Assembly (NCBI GenBank): GCA_029777215.1
Contig: JAKOSQ010000067.1
Span: 1 to 10,647, forward strand
Origin: Bacillota bacterium
Lineage (GTDB): Bacteria > Bacillota > Clostridia > Oscillospirales > Oscillospiraceae
Reading direction: 5' to 3'
Length of the DNA: 10,647 nucleotides
In this document: piece after piece, positions 1 to 7,692 of the stretch
Layout: each line of letters opens with the position of its first letter
Position numbering within the stretch: the stretch's first letter is position 1
The notes under the pieces: model-generated
What the model saw: the letters and a program-made list of their open reading frames with translations, nothing else
Database searches by the model: none
What the model was told of the DNA's origin: nothing
Position numbers and translations under genes: made by a program

Positions 1-1170
1 TCTGTGTTCGCGGAGCCAGTTGAGGGCCTCGACCGTGTTCGCGTGCGGCGTTTTGCCGCCGCGACTTACTTCCTCGAGGCTCATTTCCAGTCCCTTGATG
101 ACTGCCGCGTCCAGGTCCTCATAGGCGAGCGCGCGGAGTGTGTCCACGCCCTCAAAGTTGCGGGTCGGTTCGATGTAGTCGGCAAGGTAGATGATTTTTT
201 CCAGCAGCGTCATATCGGCATGGCCGGTCGTGTGCCACCAGATCGCGTTATAGACCTCGTCGCTCACGCCGAAGTGCGCGCGCGCATACGCGGCGCCCGT
301 CTTGGCGTGGAGCAGCTTGTAGTTGGCCTTTTCGTCGTTATCCGTGATGATACCATATTCCTCGCACAAGTGCAACTGTTCGGGACCCTGGGATTTCTTG
401 GTGACATCGTGGAGAATGCCGGCCTCGGCGGCGAGCATTGCATCCCCGCCCCAGCGCTCGGCCAGACGGACGGCCTCCTGCTCGCAGCCGCTGACATGGG
501 CGACGCGCTTATCCTCGAGGCAGGCATAGGCTTTTTTGCGGAGCCAGTCCAAATTCGGCTGCGCGCCGTAATATCTGTTGCGAACAATCTCTTCATAGAC
601 GTTTTCGGGCACGAATTCGTTCCCGCCGCGATTTTTGAGCTGCTCGCGCAGCTCTGTCGAGGAAATTTGGATGATGCGGCAGCCGATCATGGTGCAGCGC
701 GCGCCGTAGATGACCTCATAGTGGTCGAGCTCGCCGCGGACGTAAACGTCGCCCTCGCGGTTGCGGAGGAAAATGGCGAGCTCCGCGAGCTCCATGATGC
801 GGCGGTAGTCCTTCCACTGCTCAAAGGTGAGGAACATGTCCTCGCCCATCAGCAGGAAGATCACCGCGTTCGGGTACTGCGCGCGGATGGCTTCCAGAGT
901 GTCGACGGTGTAGCCGGGGCCGGGGCGTTTGAGCTCCATGTCCGAGATCTCGACGTTCGGGATATCGCCGAAGGCGAGCTTCGTGAGGGCCAGACGCTGC
1001 TCCGGCGTGGGGGATTCAAGTTCCATTTCCCTGTGGGGCGGACGGGCGGCGGGGACGACGATGAGCTTGTCGGCCTTCAGTTCTCTTGCCGCTTCGCGCG
1101 CGGCTTCGATGTGACCCAGATGCGGCGGATTGAAACTTCCGCCGTAGACGGCTATACGCAGATTTTGCAT
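1..1170 (-). CDS. nadD: NadD-YqeK fusion: nicotinate mononucleotide adenylyltransferase with C-terminal HD-domain Ap4A hydrolase (3' partial)
   Basis: One open frame of 390 codons starts with ATG at 1170 and reaches the left edge without a stop, so the C-terminus is not seen. Residues 1-200 are NadD, which joins ATP and nicotinate mononucleotide to make deamido-NAD. They carry the nucleotidyltransferase motif GGSFNPPHLGH (10-20) and the late motif ISSTELR (169-175). Residues about 210-390 match YqeK, an HD-domain hydrolase of diadenosine tetraphosphate: H225, the HD pair H254-D255, H288, H313, H317 and D331 within ADYIEP are metal-ligand candidates. YqeK proteins are about 190 residues, so only a few residues should be missing. 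No stop or start signal separates the halves. AAGGGAG lies 11 bases before the ATG. It follows yhbY by 23 bases, matching the Bacillus order yqeI-nadD-yqeK, where the two are separate genes. Both domains look catalytically intact. A sequencing or assembly fusion cannot be excluded, but the frame reads cleanly through the junction. Confidence 0.93.
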   Translation of the reverse strand, partial: MQNLRIAVYGGSFNPPHLGHIEAAREAARELKADKLIVVPAARPPHREMELESPTPEQRLALTKLAFGDIPNVEISDMELKRPGPGYTVDTLEAIRAQYPNAVIFLLMGEDMFLTFEQWKDYRRIMELAELAIFLRNREGDVYVRGELDHYEVIYGARCTMIGCRIIQISSTELREQLKNRGGNEFVPENVYEEIVRNRYYGAQPNLDWLRKKAYACLEDKRVAHVSGCEQEAVRLAERWGGDAMLAAEAGILHDVTKKSQGPEQLHLCEEYGIITDNDEKANYKLLHAKTGAAYARAHFGVSDEVYNAIWWHTTGHADMTLLEKIIYLADYIEPTRNFEGVDTLRALAYEDLDAAVIKGLEMSLEEVSRGGKTPHANTVEALNWLREHR

Positions 1171-1193
1171 GTGTTCGGTATCTCCCTTTATAT

Positions 1194-1505
1194 TTAGTTT
1201 CTTTTTTTCTCTGTTTTGGGCAGAACGATCTTCGGGTCCGTTTCGTTGCGCTTGTAAAGGACGAACTTGCTGCCGATGACCTGCACGCCCTCGGCTTTGC
1301 ACTCGGCACAAAGGGCGTCGCAGACCTCGCGGGGCGTAAGCGTCGAGGTCTCGAGCACCTTGCCCTTGACGAGCTCGCGCGCCTTGAGGGCGCTTTTGGT
1401 CTGCAAAATGACGTTTTCGCTGATGTCGCCCTTGCCGACCATGAGGATGGTGTCCTCCGTCGAGGCGAGGCCGCGCAGATAAGCGCGCTGTTTACTTGTG
1501 AGCAT
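1194..1505 (-). CDS. yhbY: YhbY-family (CRM domain) RNA-binding protein
   Basis: This 103-residue protein is a stand-alone CRM domain, the usual length for the YhbY/YqeI family, which associates with the large ribosomal subunit precursor in bacteria. Visible hallmarks are the N-terminal LTSKQRAYLRGLA, the GxxG-type loop GKGD (24-27), the basic helix LKARELVKGKV (40-50) and the strand GVQVIGSKFVLYK (73-85). The short tail ends in lysines and arginines. ATG at 1505 is preceded by GAGGG at a spacing of 6. The gene overlaps the end of rdgB by 14 bases, which suggests translational coupling. Its position directly before nadD-yqeK reproduces the yqeI-nadD-yqeK order of Bacillus. The exact RNA partner cannot be read from sequence. 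Confidence 0.93.
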   Translation of the reverse strand: MLTSKQRAYLRGLASTEDTILMVGKGDISENVILQTKSALKARELVKGKVLETSTLTPREVCDALCAECKAEGVQVIGSKFVLYKRNETDPKIVLPKTEKKRN

Positions 1506-2082
1506 CGTATTCCCTCAATTTCTCCTGAAATGCCTTCAGGGCGCGTCCCCGGTGGGAGACGGCGTTTTTTTCTTCTTCCGTAAGCTGGGCCATGGTCTTG
1601 CCCGTGCCGGGCAGCTCAAAAACGGGGTCATAGCCGAAGCCGCCGTCCCCGCGCGGGGCGGTCGTGATCGTGCCGGGACACTCGCCGCGCGCCGTCAGAA
1701 CGTCGCCGTTCGGAAAGACGCAGGCGATGCAGGAGACGAATTTCGCCTCCCGGTCTTTTTCGTCCCCGAGATTTTTCAGCAGCAGTGCGACCCGCTCGGG
1801 GTCGGTCTTGCAGCCGCCGTACCGTGCCGAATAGACGCCCGGCGCGCCGCCGAGTGCGTCGACGCAGAGGCCCGAGTCGTCCGCGATCGCGGGCTCGCCC
1901 AGCGCCTGACAGGCCGCGCGGGCCTTGATGAGCGCGTTTTCCTCAAAGGTTGTGCCGGTCTCCTCAGCCTCAAAGTCCGCGCCGGCCTCCCGCTGGGAGA
2001 CGACCTCGGCGCCCGTTTCGGCGAGAATGACCTTCATTTCGCGGAGCTTGCCGTTGTTGTTGCTGGCGAGAATGTATCTCAT
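1492..2082 (-). CDS. rdgB: dITP/XTP pyrophosphatase (RdgB/HAM1 family)
   Basis: This 196-residue protein hydrolyses non-canonical purine triphosphates (dITP, ITP, XTP) to the monophosphate and pyrophosphate, keeping deaminated bases out of DNA and RNA in the cytoplasm. Family motifs are ASNNNGK near the N-terminus (6-12), TFEENA (45-50), ADDSGL (67-72, with D69 the likely catalytic base), PGVYSARY (81-88), GGFGYDP (147-153) and SHR (176-178). Length is normal for the family. Its ATG at 2082 shares ATGA with the stop of ftsY, so translation is probably coupled to ftsY. It overlaps yhbY by 14 bases at the other end. The gene links the smc-ftsY block to the yhbY-nadD block. Confidence 0.96.
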   Translation of the reverse strand: MRYILASNNNGKLREMKVILAETGAEVVSQREAGADFEAEETGTTFEENALIKARAACQALGEPAIADDSGLCVDALGGAPGVYSARYGGCKTDPERVALLLKNLGDEKDREAKFVSCIACVFPNGDVLTARGECPGTITTAPRGDGGFGYDPVFELPGTGKTMAQLTEEEKNAVSHRGRALKAFQEKLREYDAHK

Positions 2083-2990
2083 TGCTGCACCAACGCCTGG
2101 GCAAAGGCCTTCGGCTCGAAGGGCATGAGGTCGTCGACCCCCTCGCCCACGCCGACGTATTTGACCGGCAGCTGCAGCTCCTGGGCAATGGCGAAGACGA
2201 TGCCGCCCTTGGCGGTGCCGTCGAGCTTCGTGAGAACGATGCCGGAGATGTCGGCCGTCTCTTTGAACTGCTTGGCCTGAATGAGGCCGTTCTGGCCGGT
2301 CGTCGCGTCAAGCACGAGCAGCGTCTCTCGATCGGCGTCCGGCAGCTCGCGGGAAATGATGCGGGAGATTTTGTTGAGCTCATTCATGAGGTTTGCCTTG
2401 TTGTGGAGCCGGCCGGCGGTGTCGACGATGATGACGTCCGCGCCGCGGGCCTTGGCGGCGGCGATGCCGTCGAAGACGACGGCGGCGGGGTCGCTGCCCT
2501 CCTCGTGGCGGACGATGTCCGCGCCCGCGCGCTCAGCCCAGATGGAGAGCTGTTCGCCGGCGGCGGCGCGGAAGGTGTCCCCCGCGACGAGCAGGACTTT
2601 TTTGCCCTCGGCGGTCATTTTGGCGGCCATGTGGCCGATGGTCGTCGTCTTGCCGACGCCGTTGACGCCGACCATGAGGATGATTGACGGCTTCGTCGAG
2701 AGCTTCAGCTCCCGGTCGCCAACATCGAGAAGGTCCGCCATGACCTCGATGAAGGCCTCGCGCACGGGCTCGCCGGCGCGCAGACCGCGCTGCTTGACGA
2801 GCGCGCGCAGGTTCTCGACCGCCTTTTCGGAGGTCTCGACGCCCGCGTCGGCCAAAATCAGCGTCTCTTCAAGCTCCTCGTAAAACTCCTCGTTTTCGCC
2901 GGTGAAGCTCGTGAACATATTGTTCATCGAAGCGGTCATGCTCTGCTTGGTCTTGGCAAGGCCCTGTTTGATTTTATCGAAAAATCCCAT
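2079..2990 (-). CDS. ftsY: Signal recognition particle receptor FtsY
   Basis: This 303-residue SRP GTPase docks Ffh-ribosome complexes at the membrane for co-translational insertion. After an N-terminal helical (N) domain come the GTPase motifs: P-loop GVNGVGKTT (108-116), DTFRAAA (138-144), DTAGR (190-194), [10 protein letters not shown] (254-263) and the C-terminal [13 protein letters not shown]. The long acidic A domain of E. coli FtsY is absent, as in most Firmicutes; an N-terminal [14 protein letters not shown] helix is the likely membrane-contacting segment. ATG at 2990 lies 33 bases after smc; AAAGG is about 12 bases upstream, slightly far for a Shine-Dalgarno. The stop overlaps the rdgB start by 4 bases. 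The smc-ftsY order is widely conserved in Firmicutes and supports the call. Confidence 0.98.
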   Translation of the reverse strand: MGFFDKIKQGLAKTKQSMTASMNNMFTSFTGENEEFYEELEETLILADAGVETSEKAVENLRALVKQRGLRAGEPVREAFIEVMADLLDVGDRELKLSTKPSIILMVGVNGVGKTTTIGHMAAKMTAEGKKVLLVAGDTFRAAAGEQLSIWAERAGADIVRHEEGSDPAAVVFDGIAAAKARGADVIIVDTAGRLHNKANLMNELNKISRIISRELPDADRETLLVLDATTGQNGLIQAKQFKETADISGIVLTKLDGTAKGGIVFAIAQELQLPVKYVGVGEGVDDLMPFEPKAFAQALVQQ

Positions 2991-3023
2991 AAGAATTCAA
3001 AACCTTTCTATATGGATGCTTAC

Positions 3024-6000
3024 TCACTTGGAAATGCTCTTCGCGGCCTCGTCGAGGTCGACGGAGAGGACCTGCGAGACGCCCTTTTCCTGCATCGTGA
3101 CGCCGTAGAGCATGTCCGCCTCCTCCATCGTGCCGCGGCGGTGGGTGATGACGATGAACTGGGTCGCGTCCGTCATCGTGCGCATGTAGTGCGCGAAGCG
3201 GTCGACGTTGGCTTCGTCGAGCGCCGCCTCTATCTCGTCCATGACGCAAAACGGCGTCGGTCGGACCTTGATGATGGCAAAATACAGCGCGATCGCGACA
3301 AAGGATTTTTCGCCGCCGGACAGGAGGCTCAGCGTTGAGAGCGTCTTGCCGGGGGGCTGTATCTTGATCTCGATGCCGCAGTTCAAAACGTCGTTTTCGT
3401 CCTCGAGGATGAGGGCGGCGCGACCGCCGCCGAAGAGATCGAGGAAGGTCGCGCGGAAGCTCTCGTCGATGACCTTGAACTCGCGGAGGAAAATTTCCTC
3501 CATCTCCTTCGTGATCTCGGAAATAATCTTTTCCAGCTCGCGCTTGGACTTTTCAACGTCGTCGCGCTGCTCGGTGAGAAATTCATAGCGCTCGCGCACG
3601 CGCTCGTACTCCTCGATCGCGCCGAGGTTCGGCGTGCCGAGGCGGGAGATGTCCCGCTTGAGGGAGGCCATGCGCTTTGTCGCCTCGCTCATGTTTTCGA
3701 CCGGCTCGCGGACGGCCTGCGCCGCCGTGCGGGAGAGCTCGTAGCCGTCCCAGAGCTTGTCGATGAGCTGCTTTTCCTCCATCTCGGAGGCGAGCTTTTT
3801 CTGCTCGATCGCGCTGCAGAGATTGCTCTGCTCCAATAGCTCGCGGTTTTTGTCCTGTGCGGCTTTGTCGGTCCGGGTGCGCTTGCCCTCAAGCTCGAGC
3901 TTCGCCGCGTTGAGCTGCGCGAGCTGCTGCCGCAGCGCGCCCGCGCTCTCGCGGGTCTTTTCCAGCTTGTCCTGCGCGTCGCTCTTTTTGGCGAGAAGCT
4001 CCGCGCGTTCCGTTTCAAGGGCGGCGAGCGCCGCGCGGCGGGACGTGTCGTCCCCGGAGAGGTCCCCAAGCAGGCCCTCGAGCTGAGCAATCGCGTCCGT
4101 CGTCGTGTCGCGCTCGGAAGTGAGCGCCGCGCGGCGGTCGGAGAAGCCGGCAAGCTCTTCCGAAAGACGTTTTGCTTCGGCGGCGGTATCCTCGCTCTTT
4201 TCGGCGAGGACGGCGAGCGAAGCGTCGAGTGCGGCGATCTCGCCCTGCAGACGCTCGGACTCCGTTTTCGTCTCGGCGGCGCGCTTTTCGTTTTCGGCGC
4301 GGCGGCGGGCGGCGAGGGCCGTGTCCGTCTCAAAGGCGGCAATGGCCTTTTCGGCTTCGCCGAGTAAAAAGCGGGACTGTGCCAGCTCGTTTTCACGCTT
4401 CCGCAGCTCCTCAAGTGCCTCCTTTTGCTCAAAGTCGGCGGTCTGGAGCTGATATTTTGCCTCGGAGAGCTCGCGGGAGGCCTCATTGAGTTCGCCCGTG
4501 CAGGCGGCGAGCTGCTCCTGCAGCTCCTGCGCGCGGGTCTGCTGGGCCTTGAGCTCGTTGGCGCGGGAGAGGATACCGGCGCTTTTGGCGGCGCTGCCGC
4601 CGGTCATGGAGCCGCCGGCGTTGATGAGCTGACCGTCGAGCGTCACGATGCGCAGCTGGTTATTGTGCCGCTTCGACATCGCGACCGCATCCGCAAGCGA
4701 CTCGCACACGACGGTGCGGCCGAGCAGATTGGCGAAAATGTCCCTGTATTTCTGGTCGAAGCGGGCGAGCTCGAGCGCGGTGCCGAGATAGCCGGCCTCG
4801 TTTTGGGGTCTCTCTTTTAATTCGTAGCCCCGGATAACGGCCACGGGCAGGAAGGTCGCGCGTCCCGATTCCCGGCGCTTTAAAAGCTCGATGGCGGCCT
4901 TGCCGTCCTCCTGCGTCTCGACGACAATGTTCTGCATCGCGCCGCCAAGGGCGGTCTCGAGGGCAACGGTGTAACGGTCGTCGGTCTTGACAAGGTTCGC
5001 GACCGGGCCGCAGACGCCGCGCAGCGTCCCGTGGGCGGACTCGCGCATGACAGTCTTGACGGCGAGCGAGAAGCCCTCGAATTCCTTCTGCATCTCGGCG
5101 AGCATGTTCGCGCGGGACGCGGCGGTGCTCTGCTCGACCGTGAGCCCGGACTTTTTATCCTCTAAGGCTTTGACCTTGGTCTCGCGCGACTGCGCGCGCA
5201 TGGTGTAGCCGTCGATGACGTTTTTGAGAGAATCGGCCTGCTCCTTTGCCTCGTCATAGCCCTTCTGTGCGGTCTTGATGGAGGCGCAGAGCTCCGCGCG
5301 GCGGCGCTCGGCCTCGGCGGCGTTTTCGCGGCGCTTTTCCTCGGATGCGCTCAGCTCCGCCTGCGTGTCGCCGAGCATCGTGAGGACGGTGCTGCAGTGC
5401 GTGAGCGCGGAGAGCTTTTCGCTCTTTTCCGCGACGAGACGCGCCGTCTCGCTGCGGCCCGCGTCACCCTGCTCGGCACTCTGGCCGATGGCCTGTGTGA
5501 GCGCAGCGGACTCGCGGGCGATGTCCTCGAGCTGTTTTTTGATCTCTTCGACGCGCGCGCGACGCTCGGCGATCTGGTTTTTGAGGGCTTCGGCGCGCTC
5601 GCCCTGCTGGGAGAGCTCGCCCTCGAGCTGGGTGCGGCGTTCGGTGTTGTGGGCGAGAGAGTTTTCCAAAACGGCGATGGCGCTCTCGCAGTCCGCCGCC
5701 GCGGCGTCGCTGAGACTCAAACGCTCGCGAAGCGCTTCCGCTTCGACGTCCTTCTCGCGCATTTTTTCGCTGCAGCCCTCGGACGTGCGGTAGAGCGCGT
5801 CGAGCTCCGTCTGCGCGCGCGCGACGTCCGCCCTGGCCTTTTCCCAGTCGGACTCGACGGTCTCCGCCCGCTCGTGCAGCCGGTCAAGCGTCTCCATCCA
5901 GACGGAGACCTCAACAAGGCGCAGCTCGTCGCGCAGAACGAGGTATTTTTTTGCGGTCTCCGCCTGCTCGCGCAGGGGGTCGACCTGAATTTTCAGCTCG

Positions 6001-6587
6001 TCGATCTTGTCGCTGATGCGGACGAGGTTTTCGTCCGTGTGCTGGAGCTTGCGCTCGCTCTCCTCCTTGCGGTAGCGGTAGCGGGAGATGCCCGCCGCCT
6101 CCTCAAAAAGCTCGCGCCGGTCGGTGCTCTTGGCAGAGACGACCTCTGCTATCTTACCCTGTCCGATGATGGAATAGCCGTCCCGGCCGAGGCCGGTGTC
6201 CATGAGAAGCTCACTCACGTCCTTGAGTCGGACGGACTCCTTGTTGATGTAGTATTCGCTCTCGCCGCTGCGGTAATAGCGGCGGGTCAGCATGACCTCG
6301 CTCGCGTCCGTGTCGAAGATGCGGGCGCTGTTGTCGAGGATCAGCGTGACCTGCGCGTAGCCCATCTTCGGGCGCTTTTCGGTGCCGCCGAAGATGACGT
6401 CCTCCATCTTGCCGCCGCGGAGCGCGCGCGTGCGCTGTTCACCCATGACCCAGAGGATCGCGTCCGAAATATTCGATTTTCCGCTGCCGTTCGGGCCGAC
6501 AATGGCGGTGACGTCCTTTTCAAAGGTCAGCCGCGTTTTGTCGGGGAAGCTTTTGAAGCCCTGTATTTCGAGCGCCTTGAGATACAT
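3024..6587 (-). CDS. smc: Chromosome segregation/condensation ATPase SMC
   Basis: This 1187-residue protein is a full-length bacterial SMC, the ATPase that with ScpA and ScpB condenses and resolves sister chromosomes. The N-terminal head has FKSF and Walker A GPNGSGKS (31-38), then the conserved FEEAAGISRYR (161-171). Long charged heptad-like stretches rich in Ala, Glu, Arg and Leu (about 170-510 and 670-1010) form the two coiled-coil arms. The hinge lies at about 520-665, from LRGVCGPVANLV to the glycine-rich GGSMTGGSA. The C-terminal head has the signature LSGGEK (1089-1094) and Walker B FCVMDE with D-loop ALDEANVDRF. ATG at 6587 gives the canonical MYLKALEIQGFKSF start and has AGAGG 6 bases upstream. 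It opens a tight block with ftsY and has its own candidate promoter in the AT-rich spacer upstream. scpA and scpB are not in the window. Confidence 0.99.
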   Translation of the reverse strand: MYLKALEIQGFKSFPDKTRLTFEKDVTAIVGPNGSGKSNISDAILWVMGEQRTRALRGGKMEDVIFGGTEKRPKMGYAQVTLILDNSARIFDTDASEVMLTRRYYRSGESEYYINKESVRLKDVSELLMDTGLGRDGYSIIGQGKIAEVVSAKSTDRRELFEEAAGISRYRYRKEESERKLQHTDENLVRISDKIDELKIQVDPLREQAETAKKYLVLRDELRLVEVSVWMETLDRLHERAETVESDWEKARADVARAQTELDALYRTSEGCSEKMREKDVEAEALRERLSLSDAAAADCESAIAVLENSLAHNTERRTQLEGELSQQGERAEALKNQIAERRARVEEIKKQLEDIARESAALTQAIGQSAEQGDAGRSETARLVAEKSEKLSALTHCSTVLTMLGDTQAELSASEEKRRENAAEAERRRAELCASIKTAQKGYDEAKEQADSLKNVIDGYTMRAQSRETKVKALEDKKSGLTVEQSTAASRANMLAEMQKEFEGFSLAVKTVMRESAHGTLRGVCGPVANLVKTDDRYTVALETALGGAMQNIVVETQEDGKAAIELLKRRESGRATFLPVAVIRGYELKERPQNEAGYLGTALELARFDQKYRDIFANLLGRTVVCESLADAVAMSKRHNNQLRIVTLDGQLINAGGSMTGGSAAKSAGILSRANELKAQQTRAQELQEQLAACTGELNEASRELSEAKYQLQTADFEQKEALEELRKRENELAQSRFLLGEAEKAIAAFETDTALAARRRAENEKRAAETKTESERLQGEIAALDASLAVLAEKSEDTAAEAKRLSEELAGFSDRRAALTSERDTTTDAIAQLEGLLGDLSGDDTSRRAALAALETERAELLAKKSDAQDKLEKTRESAGALRQQLAQLNAAKLELEGKRTRTDKAAQDKNRELLEQSNLCSAIEQKKLASEMEEKQLIDKLWDGYELSRTAAQAVREPVENMSEATKRMASLKRDISRLGTPNLGAIEEYERVRERYEFLTEQRDDVEKSKRELEKIISEITKEMEEIFLREFKVIDESFRATFLDLFGGGRAALILEDENDVLNCGIEIKIQPPGKTLSTLSLLSGGEKSFVAIALYFAIIKVRPTPFCVMDEIEAALDEANVDRFAHYMRTMTDATQFIVITHRRGTMEEADMLYGVTMQEKGVSQVLSVDLDEAAKSISK

Positions 6588-6623
6588 TTGCCACCTCTGC
6601 GTATAAAAATCACATATTAAAAA

Positions 6624-6652
6624 ATTTTACTCCATTTTCGTTGATATTGCAA
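6624..6652 (-). promoter_or_regulatory. Candidate sigma-A-type promoter for smc-ftsY-rdgB-yhbY-nadD
   Basis: On the minus strand TTGCAA (6652-6647) is followed after exactly 17 bases by TAAAAT (6629-6624), a 4/6 and 5/6 match to the -35 and -10 consensus. Transcription would begin near 6617, giving a leader of about 30 bases before the smc ATG. It sits in a 100-base AT-rich spacer (6588-6687) that contrasts with the GC-rich genes on both sides. No terminator-like hairpin with a T-run is seen there, so read-through from the radical SAM gene probably also occurs. Confidence 0.6.
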
Positions 6653-6657
6653 GAAAA

Positions 6658-6679
6658 TGTGGAGAATTTCTGTGGAAAG
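6658..6679 (-). promoter_or_regulatory. Two DnaA-box-like motifs upstream of the smc promoter
   Basis: On the minus strand CTTTCCACA (6679-6671) and TTCTCCACA (6666-6658) lie head to tail, 13 bases apart, just upstream of the -35 element. They differ from the DnaA box TTATCCACA by two and one bases. In this otherwise GC-rich DNA a pair next to the promoter of a chromosome segregation gene is suggestive, but such short degenerate sites also arise by chance in AT-rich spacers. Function is inference only. Confidence 0.2.
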
Positions 6680-6687
6680 ATCCATTG

Positions 6688-7692
6688 CTATCCGAGCCGG
6701 ACCTCGCCGCGCGGGACGTCTCCCGCCCGGACCTTCAGCGCCGCGAGAGAAAACGCGCCGACAAGCGAAACGAGGTTCGCGCGGTGCTGCCCGGTCATGG
6801 CTGAGACGTCGGACGGATGGACGAGCAGCACGGCCTCGCTCCCCGGCGCGGCGTCCGCGAGCAGCGTCTGCGCCCGCTCGAGCAGAATGCGCGAGCGCAC
6901 GAGCTCGCCGAAGGCGGGGTGATAGGCCCCCGCAACGGCCTCACCCCCGGAGAGCTCCTCCGTCGGATTGAGGCCGAGACGGATCACCGGGATGCCCGCC
7001 GCCTCAAAAAGCGGCAGAATGGCGGCGCACCAGTCGACGGCCTCGTCGACCGTGTGCTCGCGGTACTCTCCCCGCCGCCAGAGCGTCTCGAGCGGCGTGC
7101 CGGCGACGATCACGGTCGGGTAAATGCGCACGCCGTCCGGCGCCAGCGCGATGAGGCGCTTTGCCGTGGCGATCGTTTTATCCTTCGTGTCGCCGGGAAG
7201 ACCCGTCATCATCTGCAAAATGAGCTCGAAGCCCGCGGCCTTTACCGCCCGCGCCGCCGCCTCGGTCTGCGCGGCGGTGTGGCCCCGGCCCGAGCGGCGC
7301 AGGACCTCGTCGTCCATCGACTGCGCGCCGAGCTCGATCGTTTTGACCCCGCAGCGCCGCAGGCGCTCGAGCGTTTCGGCGTCGATCGCGTCCGGCCGCG
7401 TCGAAAGGCGGATCGAACGCAGCCGTTTAGACAACAAAAACGGCAAGGCCGCGCCGAGGAGCGCTTCCTGCTCCCTGACGGGTATTGCCGTAAAACTGCC
7501 GCCGTAAAACGCCAGTTGCGTGTCCGTATTTTCACCGATCCTCGCGAGGCCCTCCGAAACGGCCCGCGTGACGCTCTCCGCCGTCGCGGGTCTTTCGCTG
7601 CCGGAAATTTTTCTTTGGTCGCAGAATACGCAGTTCGCCGTACAGCCGAGGTGGGGAACGAAGACCGGGATGATTGCGCGTCTCGCTGTCAT
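6688..7692 (-). CDS. Elp3-like radical SAM protein without acetyltransferase domain
   Basis: This 334-residue radical SAM enzyme belongs to the Elp3-like group (COG1243-type, by motif). The [4Fe-4S] cluster motif is C17-x3-C21-x2-C24 in HLGCTANCVFC, followed by the SAM-binding AFYGGSFTAI (61-70), ELGAQSMDDEVLRRSGRGHT (120-139) and GLPGDT (164-169), which resemble the Elp3 core. The protein ends without a GNAT acetyltransferase domain, so it is not a full Elp3. ATG at 7692 is chosen because it shares ATGA with the rnc stop and places the cluster motif near the N-terminus; a longer reading from 7794 would add 34 basic, non-conserved residues inside rnc. GAGG lies about 10 bases upstream. Substrate is unknown; RNA modification would fit both the Elp3 relationship and the rnc neighbour, but that is inference. 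Confidence 0.9.
   Translation of the reverse strand: MTARRAIIPVFVPHLGCTANCVFCDQRKISGSERPATAESVTRAVSEGLARIGENTDTQLAFYGGSFTAIPVREQEALLGAALPFLLSKRLRSIRLSTRPDAIDAETLERLRRCGVKTIELGAQSMDDEVLRRSGRGHTAAQTEAAARAVKAAGFELILQMMTGLPGDTKDKTIATAKRLIALAPDGVRIYPTVIVAGTPLETLWRRGEYREHTVDEAVDWCAAILPLFEAAGIPVIRLGLNPTEELSGGEAVAGAYHPAFGELVRSRILLERAQTLLADAAPGSEAVLLVHPSDVSAMTGQHRANLVSLVGAFSLAALKVRAGDVPRGEVRLG

Noticed and set aside
4-1197. Plus-strand open frame of 397 codons
   Set aside because: It is the mirror of the minus-strand nadD-yqeK frame, shows no recognisable motif, and the minus strand has clear NadD and YqeK signatures. GC-rich codon use leaves long open frames on the opposite strand.
5397-6620. Plus-strand open frame of 407 codons opposite the N-terminal part of smc
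   Set aside because: Low-complexity Leu/Arg/Ala/Val composition, no domain motif, fully antisense to a conserved SMC head and coiled coil. The same reason covers the shorter plus-strand frames at 1498-2280, 2082-2687, 6817-7845 and 9339-9971.
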